NCBI GenBank assembly: GCA_045615885.1
Contig: JAZLFR010000046.1
Coordinates: forward strand, 1-64,000
Direction: 5' to 3'
DNA: 64,000 nt
Source: UBA1765 sp045615885
GTDB lineage: Bacteria > Fibrobacterota > Fibrobacteria > Fibrobacterales > Fibrobacteraceae
Part shown: positions 1 to 7,400 of the stretch, one piece after another
Layout of the letters: every line of letters begins with the position of its first letter
Numbering within the stretch: the first letter of the stretch is position 1
The notes under the pieces: generated by a model
Databases searched by the model: none
What the model saw: the letters and a program-made list of their open reading frames with translations, nothing else
Told to the model about the DNA's origin: nothing
Position numbers and translations under genes: made by a program

Positions 1-232
1 GGAATCAGTAGGAAGACGGAAGATGGAAGAATGAAATTATTAATTATTAATTGATAACTCCATTAATATGTCGCTCGGTCATGTCAGCTCGAGCAAGCTC
101 GGCTGCCGCGACTCTCGCTTGTTATTAATTGAACATTCAGACATCCGCCTACAGCCGACGCATTGGAAATTAGCAATTCTCTTTCGTCTACCAGCGAAGC
201 GGTCTTTCGTCTAACCCCTAGATCCTACGCTC
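1..232. repeat. Intergenic repeat mosaic at left edge
   Basis: No gene is seen here. The stretch is a patchwork of words that recur in other gaps of the window: a GGAAGACGGAAGATGG tract (1-30), two CTTTCGTCTA words near 181-212, a CCCCTAGATCCTA word near 215-227, and a GC-rich stretch near 85-115 that loosely resembles the TGTCATTGCGAG palindromic element found elsewhere. It lies just downstream of the sigma-54 activator gene, which ends at 233. No clear terminator stem with a T-run was found. Confidence 0.6.
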
Positions 233-1639
233 CTACTTCGGCGCATCAATCTTGTATTCTTTCAGCTTGCGCCAGAGCGTTGCACGGCTAATGCCGAGCT
301 TTGCCACGATTTCATCTTGAGTGCAGTTCTTGAGCACTGCAAGCGCGTGAATAATGTACTGGCGTTCAAGTTCTGCGAGGGTAACGATCTTGTCTTCGGG
401 GGCAATTTCTTCCGGTTCCACCGTAGCCGGCAGCGACTTGTCTGGAGCGTGAGCAATCGAGAGCATCGTCTTTTGTTCAGGCACGCTCTGCTGCTGCACG
501 GTTTCGGGCAAATCGTCAAAGCGGATTATGCCACCTTCAGAAAGCACGATCGCGTGTTCAATGATGTTTTCCAGTTCGCGGATGTTGCCTGGGTAGGAAT
601 AGCTAGAAAGAGCGATCTGGGCCGCAGAATCCAAGCCGTGCACCTGCTTGCCCTGCTCCTGCTGGTACTTCAAAATAAAGTACGAAATCAGGCGCGGGAT
701 TACGATCTGGCGCTCACGAAGCGGCGGCAAATGCAAATGGAACGTGTTCAGTCGGTAGTACAGGTCTTCACGGAAATCGCCACCCTGCATGCGCTGCTGC
801 AGGTTGCGGTTCGTAGCTGCAATGATTCGCACATCCAGGTAGCGGGCCTCCGTTTCACCCACGCGGCGAATTTCCTTGCTCTGCAAAAAACGCAAAAGCT
901 TGACCTGCGTTGCTGGCGAAAGCTCGCCCACTTCGTCAAGGAACAGCGTGCCGCCTGCGGCGGCTTCGAACAAGCCCTTCTTGTCGGCAACGGAGCCCGT
1001 AAACGAGCCCTTCTTGCTGCCGAACAATTCGCTTTCGACAATGTTTTCTGGAATGGCGCCGCAGTTCACCGCAATGAACGGCTGGTTAGCACGCTTGCTC
1101 AGGCGGTGCACGACATTTGCCAAAAATTCCTTGCCCGAACCGGATTCGCCCGTAATGAGAACCGTACTCGTAGTCGGTGCAATTTTACGCACCATGTTCA
1201 AAATTTTTCGCATTTCGGGAGTGTCACCCAAAAGCGAATCGAGCACCTGATTTTCCATCAGGCGGTTCGTAGAAGAATTCTTCAACTGCTGCTGGTACAG
1301 CCTAGCCTCGGCCTCGAACTTCGAAAGGTCGAACGGTTTTTGCAAATAGCGGGCCGCGCCGCGAGCAATGGCACTCTCGGCTGCAGGCAAACTCTTTTGT
1401 TCGCAAAGGGCAATCACCTCGGCTGCAGGGCAACGTTCCTTCACAAAAGAAATGACATCCAGATCGTTTCGGAGCAAAAACGATACATGGATCAGGGCCA
1501 AGTCCAATGGGGCCTGTTCTATAGCAGAAATCAGGTCATCTTCCCTGAAAACCTGCACAAAATCTGTGTCTGGCAAAGACCAGCCGTTTACAAAATCACG
1601 GACAAAGCTAGCGTCCGGGTCAGCAATCAGTATTCGCAT
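233..1639 (-). CDS. NtrC-family sigma-54 activator with degenerate receiver
   Basis: 468 aa, transcriptional activator of sigma-54 promoters. Domains in order: receiver-like (about 1-115), AAA+ (about 135-375) and a Fis-type helix-turn-helix at the C-terminus (about 435-465, GISRATLWRKLKEY). The AAA+ part has Walker A GESGSGK (164-170), the sigma-54 contact loop as GSFTGS (211-216, usual form GAFTGA) and Walker B TLFLDE (231-236). The receiver keeps Lys101 (QKPFD), but the phospho-acceptor position in DLALIHVSF is His51 instead of Asp, so classical phosphorylation is unlikely. It lies 3 nt after the stand-alone receiver gene and is the last gene of a three-gene signalling cassette. The class is certain; target genes are unknown. 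Confidence 0.92.
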   Translation of the reverse strand: MRILIADPDASFVRDFVNGWSLPDTDFVQVFREDDLISAIEQAPLDLALIHVSFLLRNDLDVISFVKERCPAAEVIALCEQKSLPAAESAIARGAARYLQKPFDLSKFEAEARLYQQQLKNSSTNRLMENQVLDSLLGDTPEMRKILNMVRKIAPTTSTVLITGESGSGKEFLANVVHRLSKRANQPFIAVNCGAIPENIVESELFGSKKGSFTGSVADKKGLFEAAAGGTLFLDEVGELSPATQVKLLRFLQSKEIRRVGETEARYLDVRIIAATNRNLQQRMQGGDFREDLYYRLNTFHLHLPPLRERQIVIPRLISYFILKYQQEQGKQVHGLDSAAQIALSSYSYPGNIRELENIIEHAIVLSEGGIIRFDDLPETVQQQSVPEQKTMLSIAHAPDKSLPATVEPEEIAPEDKIVTLAELERQYIIHALAVLKNCTQDEIVAKLGISRATLWRKLKEYKIDAPK

Positions 1640-1642
1640 GGA

Positions 1643-2020
1643 TTACGACTGACCGCCTTCTGCGATTTCCTTGACCTTAGCCAAAAGAGCCGGCAAGTCG
1701 ATCGGTTTCGAAAATGTAGCGGCGACATCAAAATGGGAGGCTGTCGTCAAATAGTCTTCGGCGCTGGTTCTGCCACCACCGCTAATGGCGATGGTCTTTT
1801 TAGAGTAGCCCAAATGACGCAAGTTCAAGATGACTTCAAAGCCATCCTGTTCCGGCATGATGATATCGGTAATAATCACATCGTAAGAGGTCTTGCAGTA
1901 AAGCTTCTGGGCTTCAAGACCATTCTTTGCGACTTCAACTTCGCAACCGTTGTTCGAAAGGAATTCTTTCAACAACAAGTTGATCTGCGGATCGTCATCG
2001 ATCACAAGAATTTTAGCCAT
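1643..2020 (-). CDS. Stand-alone CheY-like response regulator
   Basis: 125 aa, a single receiver domain with no output domain. All key residues are present: acidic pocket DDD (8-10), phospho-acceptor Asp52 in ITDIIMPEQDG, Ser80 at the Thr/Ser position, and Lys105 in SKPID. Its start overlaps the 3' end of the upstream histidine kinase by 8 nt and the sigma-54 activator follows 3 nt later, so the three are almost certainly co-transcribed. The neighbouring activator has lost its Asp, so this protein is the likely phosphoryl acceptor of the kinase. It may act on the activator by protein contact or pass the signal elsewhere; that role is inferred. Confidence 0.9.
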   Translation of the reverse strand: MAKILVIDDDPQINLLLKEFLSNNGCEVEVAKNGLEAQKLYCKTSYDVIITDIIMPEQDGFEVILNLRHLGYSKKTIAISGGGRTSAEDYLTTASHFDVAATFSKPIDLPALLAKVKEIAEGGQS

Positions 2021-4223
2021 TGTTTACTCCTTTACCGGCCAAGGGCCAGTACACTTTAAATGTAGAACCTTTTCCGACAGTCGATTGAACCGTAATGGCG
2101 CCGTGGGCCGCTTTCGCAAGCGAAACACAAGCAAAGAGGCCAAGACCAAGGCCCTCTCCAGGCGGCTTCGTCGTGAACAGGGGGCTGAACAGTCGCTGCA
2201 TCACATTGCTCGGAATGCCTTCGCCCGTATCGCTAACAGCTATGCACACAAAGTCACCCGCCGGAATTTCCCACGGGGAGCCAACTTCCTGCGGTTTTTC
2301 AAAATATATGGACTTTGCCGACACCGAAAGCACGCCGCCCTTTTCGCGCATCGCATAGACGGCATTATTGAATAGGTTTGACAAAATCTGTCGCAATGCA
2401 GATTCCGAGCCCTGCAACTTGACATCGCTACCGGCAAGCGGGGTCTCCAAGCGAATGTTCTGCGGAATGGAACTTCGCAGCGCACCCAGGGAATTCAACA
2501 CGAGCCCAGCCAGCATGAATTCGGAATGTTCCTCATGCTCCATTTCGGCACGGGCATGCACCAACAGCTTTTCAATCAGTTCCTTTTCGCGGGTGCCCGC
2601 AATCTCGATCTGTTCCAAGTATTTCTTTGCCGGGGAATCCTGCGGAATCACGGACTTCGCCAAGGCGCAGAACCCGAGCTGCGCCCCCAGAATGTTGTTG
2701 AATTCGTGCGCAAGGCCGCCGGTAAGCGTGCCTAAGTCTTCGAGGTGCATTCGCCGTTTTTCGTTTTCCAGCAGGCGCATGCGTTCCAAGTTCAAGTTTA
2801 GCGAATCCGTAATGTCACGGCAAATTTTCAAAACCATGTTTTTGCCGGATTCTTCTGCCACAGGCAAATATGTATAGTTCAGAGCACTCTTGATAGAGGA
2901 CTTCCCTTCCGTATAGACGATATTTTCAAATGTCCCCTGCACGCCGGCAAAGGCGCGTCGCTCGGCCTCAGGCCATTCCTGCTCCGTCATGCCGAGCAGC
3001 TTGCCGTTGCGTTCTTCGTCCAGGCGGTTCTGCAATATCACGACGCCCGCGCTGTTCTTTGCAGAAATTTCCATGGGCAGGTTGTTCAAAAGCGTCATGA
3101 GCAAGGTTTCCTTGCGCCGTATTTCCGCTTCCATGTTCTGCAGCTTCGCCTGCTGTTCCAGCTGTTCGCGCAACAGAGTCGCCTTCCATTCAGAGTACCC
3201 CTGCTCGCGTTCAAAATTGCGGGAAAGGAGCAGCACAAAGCTCTTGGTATCGAAGAGGCCAAGATCCTTGAACACGACATGCAGCAAAGTTTCCTTGCCG
3301 TCACCGACGATGATTTCAGAATGCTGCGAAGCGTGCGCCACAAAAAGCGCCTCATCGTTCAGGTTCAGAATGTCGCGAATGTTTTTGCCGACAAAATTTT
3401 CGTGCGGAGACTTCAAAAGAGTCTTTGCGGCCGGGTTTGCAAAAAGTATCCTGCCGCTGCGACTGTAGATGAACACGCCGTCGCCAACGGAACGCGCAAG
3501 CATGAAAACAATTTTCGATTGCCATTGGTAAGTCGCCTTGTACGAAAGCTCAAAAAACAAAGCGAGCAAAAAGATGGCAAAGCAAGTGGGAGTCTTGCGC
3601 CAAAGAGTCGTCAAATCTACGCGACCGTTCAAAAAATACGGAACGACCACATCACTTGCAAGCGAAAGCAGCACAAAGAGCAAAAGCAGAACGCTCGTGT
3701 ACAACAAAAAGTTGCCTTCTTTTGAGCGCCCGGTTTCGATGCGAAGCAAAAAGCAGTTGAAGCTTGCAATCACGCAAGGCAAAAACAAAAACAGGCAGCC
3801 GGCTGCGGCATTCCACTTGAAAATGAAATTTTCAAACGCCCCCTGAAAAAGCAGGAGCACAGCAAAAAAACACGCCCAGTAAACAGCATACGCGCTAACG
3901 GAAAGCGCCCGCACTATCTTGGACTGGTGTCGTGCAAAAACACTATGGGTCAAATCATAGATGACTGAACCAAGCGGCAAATAGAAAAGCGCCTGGATCA
4001 AATAGGCAATGTTGCCGAGCGTCTTGAATCCAAGCGGAAGCGATGCCACGAAGCAGCTTGCAAGCCAGCCCAAAGAAAACAGGACGGCAATCCGAAAGTA
4101 GCTGGCCTTTGGCAAGTGAAGTTCAAGGTCCCGCGACTTTACGGCAAGCCAAGCAAGCATCACGATGCAGCAGAACAGCTCCACCGCAAAAGACACGTCA
4201 CCTGTAACATCCAATAAATTCAT
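2013..4223 (-). CDS. Membrane sensor histidine kinase (NtrB-like H-box)
   Basis: 736 aa. The N-terminal ~230 residues hold about seven hydrophobic segments (7TM-type sensor). A PAS-like domain follows (SVGDGVFIYSRSGRILFANP), then a coiled coil, a second PAS-like region with YTYLPV and ICRDIT, a His-kinase dimerisation domain with H-box GGLAHEFNNILGA, and an HATPase domain with N-box LFNNAVYAM, DTGEGIP and GLGLGLF. The H-box type is that of NtrB-like kinases, which fits pairing with an NtrC-type activator. It is the first gene of the cassette and overlaps the CheY-like gene. The signal sensed cannot be read from the sequence. Confidence 0.9.
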   Translation of the reverse strand: MNLLDVTGDVSFAVELFCCIVMLAWLAVKSRDLELHLPKASYFRIAVLFSLGWLASCFVASLPLGFKTLGNIAYLIQALFYLPLGSVIYDLTHSVFARHQSKIVRALSVSAYAVYWACFFAVLLLFQGAFENFIFKWNAAAGCLFLFLPCVIASFNCFLLRIETGRSKEGNFLLYTSVLLLLFVLLSLASDVVVPYFLNGRVDLTTLWRKTPTCFAIFLLALFFELSYKATYQWQSKIVFMLARSVGDGVFIYSRSGRILFANPAAKTLLKSPHENFVGKNIRDILNLNDEALFVAHASQHSEIIVGDGKETLLHVVFKDLGLFDTKSFVLLLSRNFEREQGYSEWKATLLREQLEQQAKLQNMEAEIRRKETLLMTLLNNLPMEISAKNSAGVVILQNRLDEERNGKLLGMTEQEWPEAERRAFAGVQGTFENIVYTEGKSSIKSALNYTYLPVAEESGKNMVLKICRDITDSLNLNLERMRLLENEKRRMHLEDLGTLTGGLAHEFNNILGAQLGFCALAKSVIPQDSPAKKYLEQIEIAGTREKELIEKLLVHARAEMEHEEHSEFMLAGLVLNSLGALRSSIPQNIRLETPLAGSDVKLQGSESALRQILSNLFNNAVYAMREKGGVLSVSAKSIYFEKPQEVGSPWEIPAGDFVCIAVSDTGEGIPSNVMQRLFSPLFTTKPPGEGLGLGLFACVSLAKAAHGAITVQSTVGKGSTFKVYWPLAGKGVNNG

Positions 4224-4273
4224 TACCTATTGAATGTAATATTTCGTAAGAAAAAAAGCAAGTTTCCTGAGAT

Positions 4274-4306
4274 AAAAAAAAACGGCCCCGCCAGTGTTAC
4301 TGGCGG
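4274..4306 (-). terminator. Rho-independent terminator after plsX
   Basis: An 8-bp perfect stem (CCGCCAGT 4288-4295 with ACTGGCGG 4299-4306, 3-nt loop) is followed on the minus strand by a run of T (complement of 4274-4282). It sits 25 nt past the plsX stop and would end the yceD-rpmF-plsX transcript before the kinase gene. Confidence 0.85.
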
Positions 4307-4330
4307 AGCTCGTTTTCAAAGCTTCAGAAA

Positions 4331-5305
4331 TTAAGCTTGCTTAATGCTGCCGAGCTTTTCACCAATCTTCTTGGCAGTATCGTTTGCAGCGAAACGATAG
4401 GCGGCGAGGCAAGCCTGTTCGATAGCCTTTGCGTCGGAAATACCGTGGGCAATGAGGCCTGTACCGTTCAAGCCGAGGAGCAAGGCGCCACCGGCATTGC
4501 GGTAGTCCCACTGTTCGTCGAAGCGACGGCCAGCAGGAGTATCGATCTTCCCAAAAAGTTCGTGATGAAGAATGTAGAAGCCTTCGATCATCTTGAGCAC
4601 AACGTTGCCCGTGTAGCCGGAGCAGACAAGAACATCTGTACCGCCCATGAGGACTTCGCGGCCTTCAACGTTACCAATGAAGTTCACCTTGTCGGAGCCC
4701 TTCAAAAGCTGGTAAGTTTCCTGGAGCACTGCCGGGCCCTTCTTTTCTTCTTCACCCATGTTGAGGATAGCGACGCGCGGGTTTTCGATGCCGAGGTAGC
4801 ATTCTGCAAACACAGAACCTGCCAAGGCAAAGTCAACGAGCTGCACAGCCTTTTCGTCAACATTTGCGCCAGCGTCAACCATCACCATCTGACCCTTTGC
4901 GGTCGGAATGATGCAGCCGATAGGCGGGCGGGCGAAGTTTTCGCTGGTACGGCCGAGAAGCATAAGGCAGGAAGCCATCATGGCGCCGGAGTTACCAGCG
5001 CTGACGCTTGCCTGGACGAGGCCCTTCTTCTGCAAGGCGACGCAAGTCACCAAGCCGGAGTGCGGCTTCTTCTTAAGAACTTCAACCGGATGTTCGTCCA
5101 TTGCGACCGGATCCGGAGCGTCTACGATGGAGATTGCATCACCTTCGTAACCGAGATCCTTCAACTTCTCGGAGACCACATCCTGCGGACCACAAAGAAC
5201 AATCTGGAACTTGCCTTCGCCAGCCTTGACTGCGCGAACGGCACCATCAATTACAACGTCTGGGGCGTAGTCGCCACCAAGAGCATCAAGAGCGATACGA
5301 ATCAT
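4331..5305 (-). CDS. plsX: Phosphate acyltransferase PlsX
   Basis: 324 aa, the usual length. PlsX makes acyl-phosphate from acyl-ACP, which feeds PlsY in the first acylation of glycerol-3-phosphate in phospholipid synthesis; it is a peripheral membrane enzyme. Family landmarks are the N-terminal IALDALGGDYAP, MDEHPVEVLKKK, the ASVSAGNSGAMMA segment and CIIPTAKGQMVMVDAGAN, with DVLVCSGYTGNVVLKM later. It follows rpmF by 57 nt in the conserved yceD-rpmF-plsX order. Fatty-acid synthesis genes that often follow (fabH, fabD) are absent; a terminator comes directly after. Confidence 0.96.
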   Translation of the reverse strand: MIRIALDALGGDYAPDVVIDGAVRAVKAGEGKFQIVLCGPQDVVSEKLKDLGYEGDAISIVDAPDPVAMDEHPVEVLKKKPHSGLVTCVALQKKGLVQASVSAGNSGAMMASCLMLLGRTSENFARPPIGCIIPTAKGQMVMVDAGANVDEKAVQLVDFALAGSVFAECYLGIENPRVAILNMGEEEKKGPAVLQETYQLLKGSDKVNFIGNVEGREVLMGGTDVLVCSGYTGNVVLKMIEGFYILHHELFGKIDTPAGRRFDEQWDYRNAGGALLLGLNGTGLIAHGISDAKAIEQACLAAYRFAANDTAKKIGEKLGSIKQA

Positions 5306-5362
5306 TCACGACTCTCCATTCTTTGATCGTTTAGATCTTCGACTTTTTATTAAGCGTAGCTA

Positions 5363-5545
5363 TTAAGCGTCTGTCGGCTTGATAACTTCAACACCGTTGT
5401 AGTAACCGCAAACCGGGCATACGCGATGCGGACGCTTGGTAGAACCGCAGTGGTCGCAAGTTGCCATTGCCGGAACTTCCATCTTCCAATGGGTACGGCG
5501 TTTGTCACGGCGAGCAGTAGAGGTTTTTCTTTTTGGGACGGCCAT
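5363..5545 (-). CDS. rpmF: Ribosomal protein bL32
   Basis: 60 aa. Begins MAVPKRKTSTARRDKRRTHW, the hallmark N-terminus of bL32, and carries the zinc-ribbon pairs CDHC and CPVC. It belongs to the large ribosomal subunit. It lies between the yceD-like gene and plsX, an arrangement conserved in many bacteria and probably a single transcript. A purine-rich stretch precedes the ATG. Confidence 0.97.
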   Translation of the reverse strand: MAVPKRKTSTARRDKRRTHWKMEVPAMATCDHCGSTKRPHRVCPVCGYYNGVEVIKPTDA

Positions 5546-5568
5546 TTTTCACTCCTATTTGAATCAAA

Positions 5569-6084
5569 CTAGTTTGATTCGTCCATTTTGCGCTTGAGCG
5601 CTTTCAGTTTAGCCCAACGCGGATCTTCTGCAGGAGCCTCGTCCTCCGGTGCCGGAGCGGGCTGATGGAAGTCTTCGTCGGGATTTTTAACCGGGTACAT
5701 CGGTTCCTGGAGAATAACCAGTTGCCTGATGCACTCTGTAAGATCCACATAATCTTGTCCGACCGGGATACGAAGACAGAACGTTTCGTCATCCTCGTCG
5801 TCAAGTTCCTGGGAACCAACATTGCATTTTTCCACTTCTACGACAATCTCGGTCTCGAAGGGGTGGTCAAAGGGATCCAGAGTGCGGGCGCAAGTAAGGC
5901 GCTGCGTTCCGGATAGCGTACCTGTCAGGAGAAACTTGCCCTGATCTTCTGGGCTAAGAAGCAGTTCGGCAGACAAATCGCCAACGAGGCGAAGTTCTTC
6001 GAAGAGCTCCGGTGCATCAGAAGAAGACCATTTTCCAGCCAAATTGGCCGATTCGGTCACATTTTTTGCAATATCTATTCTCAA
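5569..6084 (-). CDS. YceD/DUF177 family protein (TTG start)
   Basis: About 171 aa if translation starts at the TTG at 6084 (LRIDIAKNV). The open frame continues upstream to an ATG at 6228, but that extension (MDFCCLDSN...) is AT-rich, hydrophobic and unlike the family, so the TTG is preferred. The protein has the DUF177 core, including RLTCARTLDPFDHPFETEI, and an acidic C-terminus ending in a Lys/Arg-rich tail (RWAKLKALKRKMD). YceD proteins are linked to 23S rRNA/50S accumulation and are nearly always next to rpmF, as here (23 nt upstream). The family is firm; the exact start is moderately sure. Confidence 0.85.
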   Translation of the reverse strand: MRIDIAKNVTESANLAGKWSSSDAPELFEELRLVGDLSAELLLSPEDQGKFLLTGTLSGTQRLTCARTLDPFDHPFETEIVVEVEKCNVGSQELDDEDDETFCLRIPVGQDYVDLTECIRQLVILQEPMYPVKNPDEDFHQPAPAPEDEAPAEDPRWAKLKALKRKMDESN

Positions 6085-6255
6085 GGTTACGCAAATATAC
6101 AAATAATGAAGCTTTTTATCAAAAATAATTTCAAATAAAGGGTGTGTTTCGGGACATTTTAAAAACAACGCAAAATATGCGTAGAATAAGAAAATCAAAG
6201 AGTTGCTATCCAAGCAACAAAAGTCCATCCGACTTTTTTAATAGATTTTGCCGCG
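6085..6255. promoter_or_regulatory. Divergent intergenic region yceD / GT2
   Basis: An AT-rich 171-bp gap between divergently transcribed genes must hold promoters for both directions. On the minus strand TATATTTG lies just before the yceD TTG. No convincing -35/-10 pair with standard spacing was found, so no specific promoter is called. Confidence 0.35.
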
Positions 6256-7392
6256 ATGACACCGACCGACGTGTTTTCCATTCTGTTCGTAGCCCTGCTC
6301 GTTGCATCTGGGCTGTTCTATGCGGGCCTAGTGCTGCGCATGTTCTTTGCATTTGGAAAAATGAAGGCCGGGAACGCCACGTTCGAAAAGCTCCCCTCGG
6401 TGAGCATTCTCGTTTCGGCAAGGAACGAAGAGGCGAACGTCGAAAATCTTTTGAACAGCCTGCTCGCGCAGGATTACGAAGGCGAGTGGGACATCTGGAT
6501 TGCGGACGACAGATCTACGGACAGTACGCTTGCCGCCCTCAAAAATTTTGCAAAGAGCCACCCGCGCGTTCATGTGCTCCCGATTACGGAGCTCCCGCCA
6601 AAGACTAGCCCCAAAAAGCAGGCTATCACAAAGCTTGTGGCTAGCAGCAAGGGAGAGCTTCTGCTTTTGACAGATGCCGACTGCAGAATCCCGCCGACCT
6701 GGGTTTCGCACATGGTCAAGGAATTTGAACCGGGCATCGATCTTGTGGCAGGCAACTCCTACCTGGAAATAAAGCCGGGCAAAGACAGCACATTATTATA
6801 CATGCAGGCGGTCGAGACCATGTCTTACAGGATTGCGGGAACGGCAGGCCTTGCGCTGCAAATGCCGCTCACAAGCACGGGCAACAACCTCGCCTACCGC
6901 AGAAGCTTTTTTGAAAGCGTGCACGGGTTTGAAAAAGTGGAGCATATCCAGAGCGGCGACGACGATCTGCTTATGCAAAAGGCAGCAAACAACCCGAGCT
7001 GCATGGGTTACAGCATTGCCGAAGAAACGCTCATCGCGACAGACGGCAAGGAAACGCTCAAGGGCCTTTGGGAACAGCGCAAGCGCTGGGCCTCGAAGAC
7101 CATTCACTATACGCCGCGCACGCTCCGCATTCTCGCAAGCATATTCATATTCTTTTTGTGCCTGACCGTAGCTCCGTTTTTGGCATTTGTGAATGAATGC
7201 ATTGCAATTGCAGCAACCACCATGTTTTTAATTAAAATAGTAGCGGACCTTATGCTCTTTAAACGGGGGCTCAGGGTCTTTAAGCAGGAACACTTGTTCA
7301 AGTGGTTCATTCCGGTGGAAATTTTGCACGCTCCGTTTACAGTGCTTGCAGTGCTGTTCGGCGTGCTTGGCAAATTCCAGTGGAAAAATTGA
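6256..7392 (+). CDS. Family 2 glycosyltransferase, membrane-bound
   Basis: 378 aa. An N-terminal hydrophobic segment (about 5-30) precedes a GT-A catalytic domain, which is followed by three C-terminal hydrophobic segments (about 295-375). Motifs of processive GT2 enzymes are visible: SVSILVSARNEEANV, DDRSTDST (nucleotide-sugar Asp), DADCRIP (DxD-like metal site), GDDDLLM and QRKRWASK (Q/RxxRW). Such enzymes move sugars at the cytoplasmic membrane, for glycolipids or polysaccharide. The substrate cannot be told. topB follows 8 nt later, so the two may share a transcript although unrelated in function. Confidence 0.88.
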   Translation: MTPTDVFSILFVALLVASGLFYAGLVLRMFFAFGKMKAGNATFEKLPSVSILVSARNEEANVENLLNSLLAQDYEGEWDIWIADDRSTDSTLAALKNFAKSHPRVHVLPITELPPKTSPKKQAITKLVASSKGELLLLTDADCRIPPTWVSHMVKEFEPGIDLVAGNSYLEIKPGKDSTLLYMQAVETMSYRIAGTAGLALQMPLTSTGNNLAYRRSFFESVHGFEKVEHIQSGDDDLLMQKAANNPSCMGYSIAEETLIATDGKETLKGLWEQRKRWASKTIHYTPRTLRILASIFIFFLCLTVAPFLAFVNECIAIAATTMFLIKIVADLMLFKRGLRVFKQEHLFKWFIPVEILHAPFTVLAVLFGVLGKFQWKN

Positions 7393-7400
7393 GGTAAAGA

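Noticed and set aside
317..2059. Long open frame on the plus strand opposite the sigma-54 activator and the small receiver
   Set aside because: It is antisense to two genes with full motif support, has no recognisable domain, and reflects the codon bias of the real strand. The same applies to long antisense frames opposite plsX, rph, purA, bioA, mmdA, the aminotransferase gene and thrC.
6085..6228. N-terminal extension of the YceD-like protein to the ATG at 6228
   Set aside because: The extra residues are AT-rich, hydrophobic and unrelated to the family; the TTG at 6084 gives the expected start.
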